Shown piece after piece: positions 6,565 to 14,775 of a DNA stretch of 34,732 bases. The first letter of the stretch is position 1; every line of letters begins with the position of its first letter. The notes under the pieces are model-generated. The model saw only the letters and a program-made list of their open reading frames with translations. It had not been told where the DNA came from and made no database searches. Position numbers and translations under genes: made by a program. The stretch is from Betaproteobacteria bacterium RIFCSPLOWO2_12_FULL_62_58. GTDB lineage: Bacteria > Pseudomonadota > Gammaproteobacteria > Burkholderiales > SG8-41. The stretch spans positions 1 to 34,732 of the forward strand of contig MERI01000181.1 in NCBI GenBank assembly GCA_001772005.1, in the 5' to 3' direction.

Positions 6565-8538
6565 TCAGGCAGCGGCAGCCTTGCCCGCGGGCAGCGCCTG
6601 TTCGCGACGCGACGCGATCCGGTAACGCCGGTCGGCGAGCGCGATCAGGCCGCCCAGCGCCATCAGGAGGCAGCCGCCCCAGATCCAGGTCACGAACGGC
6701 TTGTGGTAAACGCGCACCGTCCACGCGCCGCCTGCGACCGGCTCGCCGAGCGAAACGTAGAGGTCGCCAAAGATCCCCGAGTCGATCGCCGCCTCGGTCA
6801 TCGGCATCTGCTGCGCGTTGTAGACGCGCTTTTCAGGGTAAAGCTTCTCCACGTGCTTGCCATTCCTGCTGACGTCGACCGTGCCGCGCGCGCCGCGGTA
6901 GTTCGGTCCGGTGATGTCGCGCACGCCGTCGAACCGGAAGCTGTGGTCGCCAACGGTCACTGTGTCGCCGACCTCCATACGAACATCACGCTCCGTCTCA
7001 TAACCCTTCACGAGCGTGACACCCACAATGAACACCGCCACGCCCACGTGCGCCAGCAGCATGCCGTAGTAAGCGCGCGGCTGGCCGGCAAGCCGTTCGA
7101 GGAGGCTGCCGCGAGCGTTGCGGATGCGTTCCTTCAGGTTCACGAGGCTCGCCGTCACGATCCACAGCGCGAGCAGCAGGCCGAAGCTCACCATCGGCGT
7201 CCACTTGCCGAGCAGAAACGGCAGGATGAGCGCGGTCGCGAAGCTCACCCCGAGCGCCCACTTCAGTCGCGTCGCGAGGTCCGGCACCCTGGCTTCTTTC
7301 CAGCGCGCGATCGGGCCGATGCCCATCAGGAATGCGAGCGGCGCCATGATCGGCACGAACACCGCCTCGAAGTACGGCGGGCCGACCGAGATCTTGCCGA
7401 GACCGAGCGCGTCGAGGAACAGCGGATAAAGCGTCCCGAGTATCACCGAGCCGGCGGCGACGATAAACAGCACGTTGTTCAGGAGCAACATCGACTCGCG
7501 CGACACCAGTTCGAACTTCCCGCCCAACCCCACCTTCGGCGCACGCCAGGCGAACAAGGCGAGCGAGGAGCCGATGACGATCACCAGGAACGCGAGGATG
7601 AAAACACCGCGCTTCGGGTCGGTGGCGAACGCGTGAACCGAGGTCAGCACGCCCGAGCGAACGAGGAAGGTGCCGAGCAGCGACAGCGAAAAGGCGATGA
7701 TCGCGAGCAGCACCGTCCAGATCTTGAAGCTGCCGCGCTTCTCAGTCACCGCGAGCGAGTGGATAAGCGCCGTGCCGACGAGCCAGGGCATGAACGACGC
7801 ATTCTCGACCGGGTCCCAGAACCACCACCCGCCCCAGCCGAGTTCGTAATAGGCCCACCAACTCCCCAAGGCAATGCCGGTGGTGAGAAAACACCAGGCC
7901 ATGGTCGTCCAGGGACGCGACCAGCGCGCCCACGTGGCATCGAGGCGGCCCGAGAGCAGCGCCGCAATGGCGAAGGCAAAAGCCACCGAAAAGCCGACAT
8001 AACCCATGTACAGCATCGGCGGGTGAAACACCATGCCCGCGTCCTGCAGCAAAGGGTTGAGGTCGCGGCCGTCCGCGGCGGCGGGAATGAGCCGCTCGAA
8101 CGGGTTGGAGGTAAGCAACATGAACAAGTGGAACCCGACCGCCACCAGACCCATCACGCCCAGCACGCGCGCCACCATGTCCTCGGGAAGGTGCCTGGAG
8201 AGTAGCGAGACCGCGAGCGCCCACCCCGACAGCATGAACACCCACAGCAGCAGCGATCCTTCGTGGGAACCCCAGGTCGCGGCGAAGCGGTAGTGCAGCG
8301 GCAACTGCGAGTTGGAGTTGGTCGCGACGTTGAGCACCGAAAAGTCGTTGCTGACGAACGACCACGCGAGACAAGAGAACGCCAGAGCCACGAACAGCGC
8401 CTGCCCTTGCGCGGCAGGGCGAGCGAGCGCCACCCACGCCGGCACGCCGCGTGCGGCGCCGACGAGCGGCAACACGCCCTGCGCGAGCGCGAGCAGCAGG
8501 GCGAGGATAAGTGCCAAGTGGCCGATCTCCGGAATCAT
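6565..8538 (-). CDS. ccmF: Heme lyase subunit CcmF
   Basis: CcmF is the large integral-membrane heme lyase that attaches heme from holo-CcmE to apocytochrome c. The 657-residue protein shows the tryptophan-rich WWD signature WGGWWFWDPVENASFMPW and multiple helices. The conserved segments SNDFSVLNVATNSNSQLPLHYR and GMVFHPPMLYMGYVG supply His residues associated with the heme binding sites. The ATG at 8538 (MIPEIGHLAL) has GGAG nine bases upstream and leaves one base after the ccmE stop. A frame extension to 8766 overlaps ccmE and is rejected. Confidence 0.97.
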   Translation of the reverse strand: MIPEIGHLALILALLLALAQGVLPLVGAARGVPAWVALARPAAQGQALFVALAFSCLAWSFVSNDFSVLNVATNSNSQLPLHYRFAATWGSHEGSLLLWVFMLSGWALAVSLLSRHLPEDMVARVLGVMGLVAVGFHLFMLLTSNPFERLIPAAADGRDLNPLLQDAGMVFHPPMLYMGYVGFSVAFAFAIAALLSGRLDATWARWSRPWTTMAWCFLTTGIALGSWWAYYELGWGGWWFWDPVENASFMPWLVGTALIHSLAVTEKRGSFKIWTVLLAIIAFSLSLLGTFLVRSGVLTSVHAFATDPKRGVFILAFLVIVIGSSLALFAWRAPKVGLGGKFELVSRESMLLLNNVLFIVAAGSVILGTLYPLFLDALGLGKISVGPPYFEAVFVPIMAPLAFLMGIGPIARWKEARVPDLATRLKWALGVSFATALILPFLLGKWTPMVSFGLLLALWIVTASLVNLKERIRNARGSLLERLAGQPRAYYGMLLAHVGVAVFIVGVTLVKGYETERDVRMEVGDTVTVGDHSFRFDGVRDITGPNYRGARGTVDVSRNGKHVEKLYPEKRVYNAQQMPMTEAAIDSGIFGDLYVSLGEPVAGGAWTVRVYHKPFVTWIWGGCLLMALGGLIALADRRYRIASRREQALPAGKAAAA

Positions 8539-8539
8539 G

Positions 8540-8989
8540 CTAATTGCTCCTGATGGTTTTCTGCGCCTTCTGCGCCTGCTCGACTGCGTGCGCCGCGTCG
8601 GGCGGCATGTAGTTCTCGTCGTGCTTGGCGAGGACCTCGCTCGCGCGAAACACGCCGTCCGCACCGAGTTGCCCCTGGGCCACCACGCCTTTGCCCTCGC
8701 GAAACAGATCGGGCAGGATGCCGCGATAGACCACCGGAATATCCTTTGCGGTGTCGGTGACCACAAACTGCACGGTGACGCCGTCCGGCTGGCGTTTGAC
8801 GCTGCCCGGCGTCACCAGCCCGCCGATGCGGAAGGCTCGCCCCTGCGGCGCCTCGTTCGCGGCCACCTGCGACGGAGTGAAAAAGAAAACCAGGTTGCTT
8901 TGAAAAGCGCTCAGCACCAGGGCCGCCGCCACCCCGAGCGCAGCGACCCCGACGCTGATCGCGATAAACCGTTTATGTCTGGGTTTCAT
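8540..8989 (-). CDS. ccmE: Heme chaperone CcmE
   Basis: CcmE is the periplasmic heme chaperone that binds heme covalently, takes it from the CcmABCD complex and passes it to CcmF. The 149-residue protein has an N-terminal membrane anchor (about 8-29) and an OB-fold domain with [14 protein letters not shown]. The heme-binding motif is KHDENYMP, where H123 is the covalent ligand and Y127 the axial one. It is therefore the standard His-type CcmE and not the Cys variant. It overlaps ccmD by four bases and is followed by ccmF after one base. Confidence 0.97.
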   Translation of the reverse strand: MKPRHKRFIAISVGVAALGVAAALVLSAFQSNLVFFFTPSQVAANEAPQGRAFRIGGLVTPGSVKRQPDGVTVQFVVTDTAKDIPVVYRGILPDLFREGKGVVAQGQLGADGVFRASEVLAKHDENYMPPDAAHAVEQAQKAQKTIRSN

Positions 8990-9168
8990 TGCATGCCCCG
9001 CCGCGCCGCCCCGCGCACGCGGCCCAGATGCTCAAGTATGGTGCGCTTTCTGATGACCAGCAGGATCACTTCCGTGACCAGCAGCCCGATCGTCACGCCA
9101 TAGGATCCCCACACGTAGAACGCATAGCCGCCCATCGCGAAAAAATCGCTCCAGCTCGCCCAGTTCAT
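8986..9168 (-). CDS. ccmD: Heme exporter accessory protein CcmD
   Basis: This 60-residue protein has the typical CcmD pattern. An N-terminal aromatic segment ([21 protein letters not shown]) leads into one membrane helix ([16 protein letters not shown]), and a basic cytoplasmic tail follows. CcmD stabilises CcmC with CcmE and helps release holo-CcmE. Four-base overlaps with both ccmC and ccmE show tight translational coupling. Confidence 0.93.
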   Translation of the reverse strand: MNWASWSDFFAMGGYAFYVWGSYGVTIGLLVTEVILLVIRKRTILEHLGRVRGAARRGMQ

Positions 9169-9953
9169 CTAAGCGCCTTCACGTAATCTCCCACCCACTG
9201 GCTGTCGAGCTCCCGTTCGAGAATGATACAGCGCACGCGCAGCAACGCCGCGGCAATGCTGTACATCCAGAACCCGAGCGCCATCACGATCATGCCGGCG
9301 AACATCGTCGCAGCCATGGTCGGCGCGCTCTTCAGGCTCACCGATGCGCCCTGATGGAGGGTATTCCACCATTGCACCGAAAAATAAATGATCGGGACGT
9401 TGATCGCCCCGGTGAGCGCCAGGACCGCGCCGGCCTTGTCGGCGCGGCGCGCATCCTCGATCGCCGCCTGCAACGCCATGAAACCGAAGTAGAGAAACAA
9501 CAGGATCAACTCCGAGGTGAGGCGCGCGTCCCACACCCACCACGTGCCCCAGGTCGGCTTGCCCCACAGCGAGCCGGTCCACAGCGCGAGGAACGTGAAC
9601 AGCGCGCCGGTCGGCGCCACCGCGCTCGCCATCATGCCGGAAAGCCGCGTGTTGAGTACCAGCCCCACCCCGGCCCAGAACGCCATCACCATGTAAAGGA
9701 ACATCGACATCCAGGCCGCGGGCACGTGAATGAAGATGATGCGATAAGCCTCGCCCTGCTGCTGGTCGGTCGGCGCCACGAAAAAACCGAGATACAGACC
9801 TGCTCCACACAGCAGCACCGCCGCCGTCCCGAACCAGGGCACAAGTACGCCCGCCAGCGGAAAAAACGCCGGCGGCGAGGAGAATTTGAACCAGCTTGCT
9901 TTCCCGCTGGGCCAGCCTTCGCTTGCCGGGGTCTTTCCAGATGAAATGAACAT
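9165..9953 (-). CDS. ccmC: Heme-handling membrane protein CcmC
   Basis: CcmC loads heme onto CcmE in the periplasm. Six membrane helices are visible. The WWD motif GTWWVWDARLTSELILLF is present, and the two heme-coordinating His residues lie in YRIIFIHVPAAWMSM and WNTLHQGASV. The family body starts at WFKFSSPPAFFPLAG. The ATG at 9953 is my choice, but no good ribosome binding site precedes it or the upstream ATGs at 9989/9992, so the N terminus is uncertain by about 13 residues. An unusual gap of about 210 nt separates it from ccmB. Confidence 0.94.
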   Translation of the reverse strand: MFISSGKTPASEGWPSGKASWFKFSSPPAFFPLAGVLVPWFGTAAVLLCGAGLYLGFFVAPTDQQQGEAYRIIFIHVPAAWMSMFLYMVMAFWAGVGLVLNTRLSGMMASAVAPTGALFTFLALWTGSLWGKPTWGTWWVWDARLTSELILLFLYFGFMALQAAIEDARRADKAGAVLALTGAINVPIIYFSVQWWNTLHQGASVSLKSAPTMAATMFAGMIVMALGFWMYSIAAALLRVRCIILERELDSQWVGDYVKALR

Positions 9954-10166
9954 TGAGTCAGCAGGATACAGGAAAAACCCCACCGCCATCATGGCGGGGA
10001 ACTGGGGGCAATGCGCCCATCCGGTAATTCGTTGAATGCGAGAAGTCCAAAATTTCCTACCCCCACTTGCAATGAAAATCTGTCGGCTTTTTCATCGGGC
10101 CGTTAGTATACTCGAACCATCGATCGGGAAAACTATTTCACACCCCGCCATTTTGGCTGGCAGGCC
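9954..10166 (-). other. Intergenic gap between ccmB and ccmC, possible internal promoter
   Basis: This stretch holds no recognisable gene, although ccm genes on both sides overlap or nearly abut. On the minus strand it contains TATACT (10105-10110), a 5/6 match to the -10 consensus. Only a poor -35 candidate lies 16-17 nt upstream (TTTTCC, 10127-10132). No FNR box or strong terminator is seen. A weak secondary promoter for ccmCDEFGHI is possible. Confidence 0.25.
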
Positions 10167-10835
10167 TCACTCGACCGATATACGCAGCGCAACGGCTACC
10201 GCCCACGGAACAAACACTGCCGCCACCAGCAGGATTGCAGTCAGCACCATGAAATGGGCCTGCGCGCTCAAACCCGCTCCGGCCATGTCGACAGTGCCGG
10301 CGCCGATAATCAGCACCGGCACATAGAGCGGCAGCACCAGCAGTGACAGCAGCACCCCGCCCCCGCGCAGGCCCAGTGTGAGCGCCGCGCCGATCGCGCC
10401 GATCAGACTCAACACCGGCGTGCCAAGGAGCAACGATAACGTAAGCACCCCGAAAAGTTGTTGATGCAGATCAAACTGCAGCGCAAGCACCGGAGCGATG
10501 AGCACCAGGGGGAGCCCGGAAACCAGCCAGTGCGCGATCACCTTCGCCACCACGATCAGCTCCAACGGTGCACCGGCAATCAGCATCTGCTCCAACGTGC
10601 CGTCGGCATGATCCGCGGAGAACATGCGGGTGAGCGACAGCATCGCGGCGAGCAGCGCAGCCACCCAGATCACGCCCGGCGCGATGGTACGCAGCAGGTT
10701 GGGCTCGGCACCGACGCCCAGCGGGAACAGGCTCACCACGATCACGAAGAACGCGAGCGCGGTGAGGACATCGGCGCGCTGCCGCACCGCGAGCAGCAGA
10801 TCGCGGTAGATCACGCAGCGCAGCGCGCTCAGCAT
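10167..10835 (-). CDS. ccmB: Heme exporter protein CcmB (ABC permease)
   Basis: CcmB is the membrane subunit of the CcmAB ABC complex, which releases holo-CcmE from CcmC using ATP. The 222-residue protein has six hydrophobic segments. It also has the family segment FSADHADGTLEQMLIAGAPL and the N-terminal YRDLLLAVRQRADVL. Its ATG at 10835 follows the ccmA stop with no intervening base. Confidence 0.95.
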   Translation of the reverse strand: MLSALRCVIYRDLLLAVRQRADVLTALAFFVIVVSLFPLGVGAEPNLLRTIAPGVIWVAALLAAMLSLTRMFSADHADGTLEQMLIAGAPLELIVVAKVIAHWLVSGLPLVLIAPVLALQFDLHQQLFGVLTLSLLLGTPVLSLIGAIGAALTLGLRGGGVLLSLLVLPLYVPVLIIGAGTVDMAGAGLSAQAHFMVLTAILLVAAVFVPWAVAVALRISVE

Positions 10836-11465
10836 TCAGGCCGCCCGCAATCCAAGAACGATGCGCTGCTTCAGAACCGCCGTGATCTCTACTTCCTGGT
10901 GGGTCGTCAGCACCACGGCCGCACCGCGTGCGACGTGTTCCGCGATTAGCGCCTGGACCTCCTCCACCGCGTCCGCGTCGAGCGCGATGAACGGCTCGTC
11001 GACTATCCACAACGGCAGCGCTGCACTCAAGGCCAGGCGCGCCAGCGCCACCCGCCGCCGCTGCCCCTGCGAAAGCACCTTGACCGGCAAGTCTTCGTAT
11101 CCAGCCAGCCCGAGGCGGCACAGCGCATCGCCGACCTCGGTCTTCCCGTTATTCATGCCGGCCAGAGTACACGCGACCATCAGGTTCTCCATGGGGGTCA
11201 GTTCGTCCTTCACGGCATTGGCGTGCCCGATGTACAGCAATTCCCTGCAGTATTCCTCCCCCAGCGCGCGGATGTTTTCCCCCCGCCAGCGCACCTCGCC
11301 CTCGGCGGGCGCCAACAGGCCGCACAAGATGCGCAGCAGGCTGGTCTTGCCGCTGCCGTTGACCCCGGCAACCCGCAGCAGCTCGCCGCCACGCAGCGCG
11401 AAATTCAGACCGCTGAACAGCATGCGGTTGCCGCGTACGCATCTAAGATCGGTCGCTTCAAGCAT
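10836..11465 (-). CDS. ccmA: Heme exporter ATP-binding protein CcmA
   Basis: CcmA is the cytoplasmic ATPase of the CcmAB complex. The 209-residue protein carries Walker A (GVNGSGKTSLLR, about residues 34-45), the ABC signature (LSQGQRRRVALARL), Walker B (LWIVDEPFIALD) and the H-loop (VVLTTHQE). HANAVKDELTPMENL is typical of CcmA. It is the first ccm gene, 208 nt downstream of ccoS and directly abutting ccmB. Confidence 0.96.
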   Translation of the reverse strand: MLEATDLRCVRGNRMLFSGLNFALRGGELLRVAGVNGSGKTSLLRILCGLLAPAEGEVRWRGENIRALGEEYCRELLYIGHANAVKDELTPMENLMVACTLAGMNNGKTEVGDALCRLGLAGYEDLPVKVLSQGQRRRVALARLALSAALPLWIVDEPFIALDADAVEEVQALIAEHVARGAAVVLTTHQEVEITAVLKQRIVLGLRAA

Positions 11466-11673
11466 CGTTATGGTTTATTCCGGGGAAGCCGGCGCACCGG
11501 ACGCCGCGGTATGGTGCATGACAAGCGCCAGGAATGCCACTACCGGATTTCACCCGGACAAGCGCAACCCTGCGGCCCGTCATGGTAACCCAACAGGGTG
11601 GCGCGAGGAATTACGGATTTGTCATCTGCTGCGAATTTCCGAGGTCAACCACTCGGGACCGTTGCGGCCTTCC
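11466..11673 (-). other. Intergenic region ahead of ccmA
   Basis: These 208 nt lie between ccoS and ccmA, where the ccm genes could have their own promoter. I see no FNR-type palindrome, no convincing -35/-10 pair and no riboswitch consensus. A short open frame (about 11585-11463) has no family resemblance and is not called. Confidence 0.3.
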
Positions 11674-11844
11674 TCATCTCCGCTCTACTCCCCCGGCGCC
11701 AGGCTGATCATCATCCATGAGGACACGCTGCGCCGGTCCTTCGAGATCGTCGAACTGGCCGCTTGTCACCGCCCACCAGAATACGGCGCCGATCGCGAAC
11801 ACCAGGATCACGGAAAGCGGGATCAACAGATAGAGTATGTCCAA
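11674..11844 (-). CDS. ccoS: Cbb3-type oxidase assembly protein CcoS
   Basis: CcoS is a small membrane protein needed for insertion of cofactors into the cbb3 cytochrome oxidase. The 56-residue product starts DILYLLIPLSVILVFAIGAV and continues FWWAVTSGQFDDLEGP, the standard CcoS pattern of one helix followed by WAV-SGQFDDLE-P. It uses a TTG start (11844) preceded by GGAGG at about nine bases. The gene is 24 nt downstream of ccoI, its usual partner. Confidence 0.93.
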   Translation of the reverse strand: MDILYLLIPLSVILVFAIGAVFWWAVTSGQFDDLEGPAQRVLMDDDQPGAGGVERR

Positions 11845-11868
11845 GCGAGGCGCCTCCGTTCGACAATT

Positions 11869-14397
11869 CTAGGCGGCAGCAACGCGCGGGTGCGGCGCAC
11901 GCGATCGCATGGGAGCGGGCGCCGGGCGCAGCAGCCGCAGCGCATTCGCGACCACCGCAAGGGAACTCAAGGACATGCCGATGGCGGCGATGAGCGGCGT
12001 CACATGGCCCAGCGCCGCGAGCGGCAGCGCGATCGCATTGTAGAGTGCGGCCCACGTCAGATTCTGGCGGATCACGCGCCGCGTCTGGCGCGCGACGCGC
12101 ACCGCGGCGAGCAGCGCATCGAGCTGTTGCGACATCAGCACCATGTCGGCGCTCGCCTGGGCGAGTTGCGTGCCGCTCGCCAGCGCAGCCGACACCTGCG
12201 CCTGGGCCAGCACCGGCGCATCGTTGACGCCGTCGCCGACCATGGCGACGACCGCGCCTTGCACCTGGAGCGCGCGCACGAATTCGAGCTTGTCCTGCGG
12301 CGTGGCGTCACCGCGCGCGATGCCGATGCCAAGTTCGCGTGCCAGATGCTCGACGCTTACGCGGCGGTCGCCGGAGAGCACGCACACCGTCTTGCCCATG
12401 GCCTCGAGCTCGTGCACCACCAGCCTGGCATTGCCGCGCGGCGGATCGCCGAGCGTGAAGAGCGCGAGCCAGCCCCGCTCGTCACCGAGGGCGGCAACGG
12501 TGACGTCATCGCTCGCGAACAGCAGTTCTTCCGGTGGCGGCGTACCGTTCAGTTCGGCGACGAACTCGGGCGTGCCGATGCGCAGCCGCCGTCCGTCGAC
12601 ACGACCCTCCAGACCTCTGCCCGGGACATTGCGCACGTCGGAAACTGTTGCGCCCTGATCGGTCCCAAGCCGGCTGGCGGCCACAATGGCGCGTCCAATC
12701 GGATGCTCGGAACAGGCTTCGAGCCGCGCCGCCAGCGCGAGGCAGCGTTCGCGCTCCTCGGCCGCGACCGGGATCACCCCGATCAGCGTCATCCTGCCGA
12801 GCGTCAGCGTGCCGGTCTTGTCGAACACGAAGTGCGTCGCTCCCGCCAGCGTTTCCAAGGCATGGCCGCGCGTCACCAGCACCCCGAGACGGTGCAGGGT
12901 TCCGGTTGCCGCCGTGAGCGCCGCGGGTGTCGCGAGCGACAGCGCGCAGGGACAACTCACCACCAGCAGCGCGACTGCGATCCACAGCGCGCGCGACGGA
13001 TCGATCGCGCACCATGCCAGCGCAACCAATACGGTGAGCGCGAGCAGCGCGGCGACGAACCAGCGCGCCACCTTGTCAGCCAGCTGGGCGATCGCCGGTT
13101 TTTCGGTCTGAGCCCGGTCCATCAGGCGCACGATGCCGGCGAGCACCGTATCCTGTCCTACCCGGTCAACGCGCATCGTGAGCGGACCGTGGAGGTTCAC
13201 CGCGCCGCCGGTCAGCGCGTCTCCCGCCCGCTTCGCTATCGGACGCGCCTCGCCGGTCAACAGCGATTCGTCGACCGCGCTCTCCCCCTCGACCACCTCA
13301 CCGTCGGCGGGGATGGCGGCGCCGGGCCGCAGCACGAGGTGATCTCCGGGTTTGAGCAGCGCGACCGGCACTTCTTCGCGCCGCGTCGGCGCCGGAAAAC
13401 GGTCGAGGCGCTCGGCCACGGCGGGCGTGAGTGCCGCCAGCTGCTCCTGTGACTGCACCGCCCGCGCGCGCGCCGTCATTTCGAGATAACGCGCGCCGAG
13501 CAGCAGAAATATGAACATCGTCACCGAGTCGAAGTAGACTTCGCGGCCGCCGGAAAAAGTCGCATGCACGCTGGCGACGAACGCCACGAGAATGCCGATC
13601 GCGACCGGCACATCCATGCCTACGCGGGCGCTGCTCAACTCGCGCCACGCGCCGGCATAAAACGGGACCGCCGACCACAGCATCACGGGCGCCGTGAGCA
13701 CGAGACTCGCCAGCCGCATCAGCTGTCCGATGTCCGCGCTCATGTCGCCGTCCGCGACATAGGCCGGCACCGCGTACATCATCACCTGCATCATGCCGAA
13801 TCCGGCGACGAATAGACGCCACAGCAGGGTGCGGCGCTCGCGACGCTGCGCGTCGTCCGAGCGCGCGCTGTCGTAGGGCTGCGCGCCGTAACCGAGCTCG
13901 GCGACCGCGCGCAGGATGGCGCTCAGGCGCGTGCGACGCTCATCCCAGCGCACCCGGGCGCGGCGCGCCGCGTAATTGATCTCCACGCCGCGCACGCCCT
14001 CGAGCGCGGCGAGCCGCTGCTCGATCAACCACACGCAGGCCCCGCAGGTAATCCCCTCGAGCAGCAGCGCGGCCTCCTTCTCGCCCGGCGCGCTGGCGCG
14101 CACGAAGCCCTGCTGCACTTCGGTCAGATCGTAGGGCCGCAACCTCGCGACGAGATCGGGCACCGCCTCGCGGCGCTCCGCGGGCGCGGAGCGATGGCGG
14201 TAGTACGATTCCAGGCCGTGGTCGACGATGGTCTGCGCGACCGCCTGGCAGCCGCGGCAGCAGGTGTCTTGCAGGACGCCGTCGACCTTGACCGGGTAGC
14301 CGACGCCCGCGAGCGGCAGCCCGCAGTGAAAACAGCATGCCGCGTCGCCAGGCGGCAGCGCATTGGCGGCAAACGGCGGATCGACGACTGCGCTCAT
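11869..14397 (-). CDS. ccoI: Copper-translocating P-type ATPase CcoI/FixI
   Basis: CcoI is a P1B-type ATPase that exports copper for assembly of the CuB centre in cbb3 cytochrome oxidase. The 842-residue protein has the CcoI-specific N-terminal Cys cluster (CCFHCGLPL and DTCCRGCQAVA). A heavy-metal-associated domain with GITCGACVWLIEQ follows, then eight helices with the intramembrane CPC motif (VVSCPCALSLATP). The phosphorylation site is DKTGTLTLG, the HP motif is SEHPIGRAI and the hinge is GDGVNDAPVL. The ATG at 14397 is preferred over a TTG two codons upstream. An FNR/Dnr box with a class-II-spaced -10 precedes it. The structural genes ccoNOQP are not in this window. Confidence 0.96.
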   Translation of the reverse strand: MSAVVDPPFAANALPPGDAACCFHCGLPLAGVGYPVKVDGVLQDTCCRGCQAVAQTIVDHGLESYYRHRSAPAERREAVPDLVARLRPYDLTEVQQGFVRASAPGEKEAALLLEGITCGACVWLIEQRLAALEGVRGVEINYAARRARVRWDERRTRLSAILRAVAELGYGAQPYDSARSDDAQRRERRTLLWRLFVAGFGMMQVMMYAVPAYVADGDMSADIGQLMRLASLVLTAPVMLWSAVPFYAGAWRELSSARVGMDVPVAIGILVAFVASVHATFSGGREVYFDSVTMFIFLLLGARYLEMTARARAVQSQEQLAALTPAVAERLDRFPAPTRREEVPVALLKPGDHLVLRPGAAIPADGEVVEGESAVDESLLTGEARPIAKRAGDALTGGAVNLHGPLTMRVDRVGQDTVLAGIVRLMDRAQTEKPAIAQLADKVARWFVAALLALTVLVALAWCAIDPSRALWIAVALLVVSCPCALSLATPAALTAATGTLHRLGVLVTRGHALETLAGATHFVFDKTGTLTLGRMTLIGVIPVAAEERERCLALAARLEACSEHPIGRAIVAASRLGTDQGATVSDVRNVPGRGLEGRVDGRRLRIGTPEFVAELNGTPPPEELLFASDDVTVAALGDERGWLALFTLGDPPRGNARLVVHELEAMGKTVCVLSGDRRVSVEHLARELGIGIARGDATPQDKLEFVRALQVQGAVVAMVGDGVNDAPVLAQAQVSAALASGTQLAQASADMVLMSQQLDALLAAVRVARQTRRVIRQNLTWAALYNAIALPLAALGHVTPLIAAIGMSLSSLAVVANALRLLRPAPAPMRSRAPHPRVAAA

Positions 14398-14424
14398 GGA
14401 CAATAACGATTCTCGTTTTACAGC

Positions 14425-14466
14425 ATGCTAGGGCTTCGCACGGGGTGGCGGTTTGATCTAAGTCAA
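14425..14466 (-). promoter_or_regulatory. FNR/Dnr-dependent class II promoter of ccoI
   Basis: The box TTGATCTAAGTCAA (14453-14466, plus strand) matches TTGAT-N4-ATCAA with one mismatch. Reading minus, exactly 22 nt separate it from TAGCAT (14425-14430), a 4/6 match to the -10 consensus. This is the class II FNR geometry. The predicted start of transcription is near 14418, about 20 nt before the ATG. Anaerobic control of ccoI/fixI by FNR-type proteins is well known in proteobacteria. Confidence 0.8.
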
Positions 14467-14540
14467 ATGCATGCCAGACCCCCAGTGTGGTGAATCATTA
14501 TTTCGATGCAGAATTCCTCAAGCCGCTCGCATTGAGAAAG

Positions 14541-14618
14541 TGTAGGTCAGGTTGCCGTAGCGGTGGCTACCTGACGCTCAGCGGATGTCGGGGAACGCTG
14601 CGCGTACCCCAACCTACG
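14541..14618. repeat. Imperfect inverted-repeat element with GTAGGT...ACCTAC ends
   Basis: The segment begins GTAGGTCAGGTTGCCGTAGC and ends GCGTACCCCAACCTACG. The ends are complementary (GTAGGT/ACCTAC, plus partly the inner GGTT/AACC), and internal arms GTAGC/GCTAC add further pairing. Elements with GTAGGT...GGTT...AACC...ACCTAC ends occur as dispersed intergenic repeats in many proteobacteria. It is non-coding and lies between the ccoI promoter and aat. Confidence 0.6.
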
Positions 14619-14656
14619 CCCAAGATTGTGCAACGAATTAACGACTCGGGACACTC

Positions 14657-14690
14657 GCAGCCTGTCGGGCTTAGGCGTCCGACAGGCTGC
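14657..14690. repeat. Perfect 12-bp hairpin in the ccoI-aat gap
   Basis: GCAGCCTGTCGG (14657-14668) and CCGACAGGCTGC (14679-14690) are perfectly complementary around a 10-nt loop (GCTTAGGCGT). No T-tract follows on either strand, so it resembles a REP-like palindrome more than a terminator. The next hairpin starts three bases away and shares the GTC-CGAC core and a CTAA/TTAG loop. Confidence 0.7.
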
Positions 14691-14692
14691 TA

Positions 14693-14726
14693 AGGAGTTT
14701 GTCCGACCTAAGTCCGACAAACTCCT
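14693..14726. repeat. Second hairpin, 11+3-bp stem with CTAA loop
   Basis: AGGAGTTTGTC (14693-14703) pairs with GACAAACTCCT (14716-14726). After one C/C mismatch, three more pairs (GAC/GTC) enclose the loop CTAA. Together with the preceding hairpin it makes a tandem palindrome of about 70 nt, ending 49 nt before the aat start. Confidence 0.7.
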
Positions 14727-14775
14727 AGTGCGACGAACAGGCGCAGTTGGCGGGAGCGCCGTAAAATGGCGCAGC

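Noticed and set aside
6334-8205. 623-codon plus-strand open frame
   Set aside because: It is the mirror of ccmF, which has all CcmF motifs; the antisense product is Arg/His/Glu-rich noise.
8539-8766. N-terminal extension of ccmF into ccmE
   Set aside because: The added residues are unrelated to CcmF. The ATG at 8538 has a ribosome site and sits one base after the ccmE stop.
11480-11660. Possible riboswitch ahead of ccmA
   Set aside because: Some G/C-rich pairing can be drawn, but no cobalamin, TPP or other consensus core is found.
10861-13452. 863-codon plus-strand open frame
   Set aside because: It lies antisense to ccmA, ccoS and ccoI, has low-complexity Ser/Arg/Ala composition and shows no motifs.
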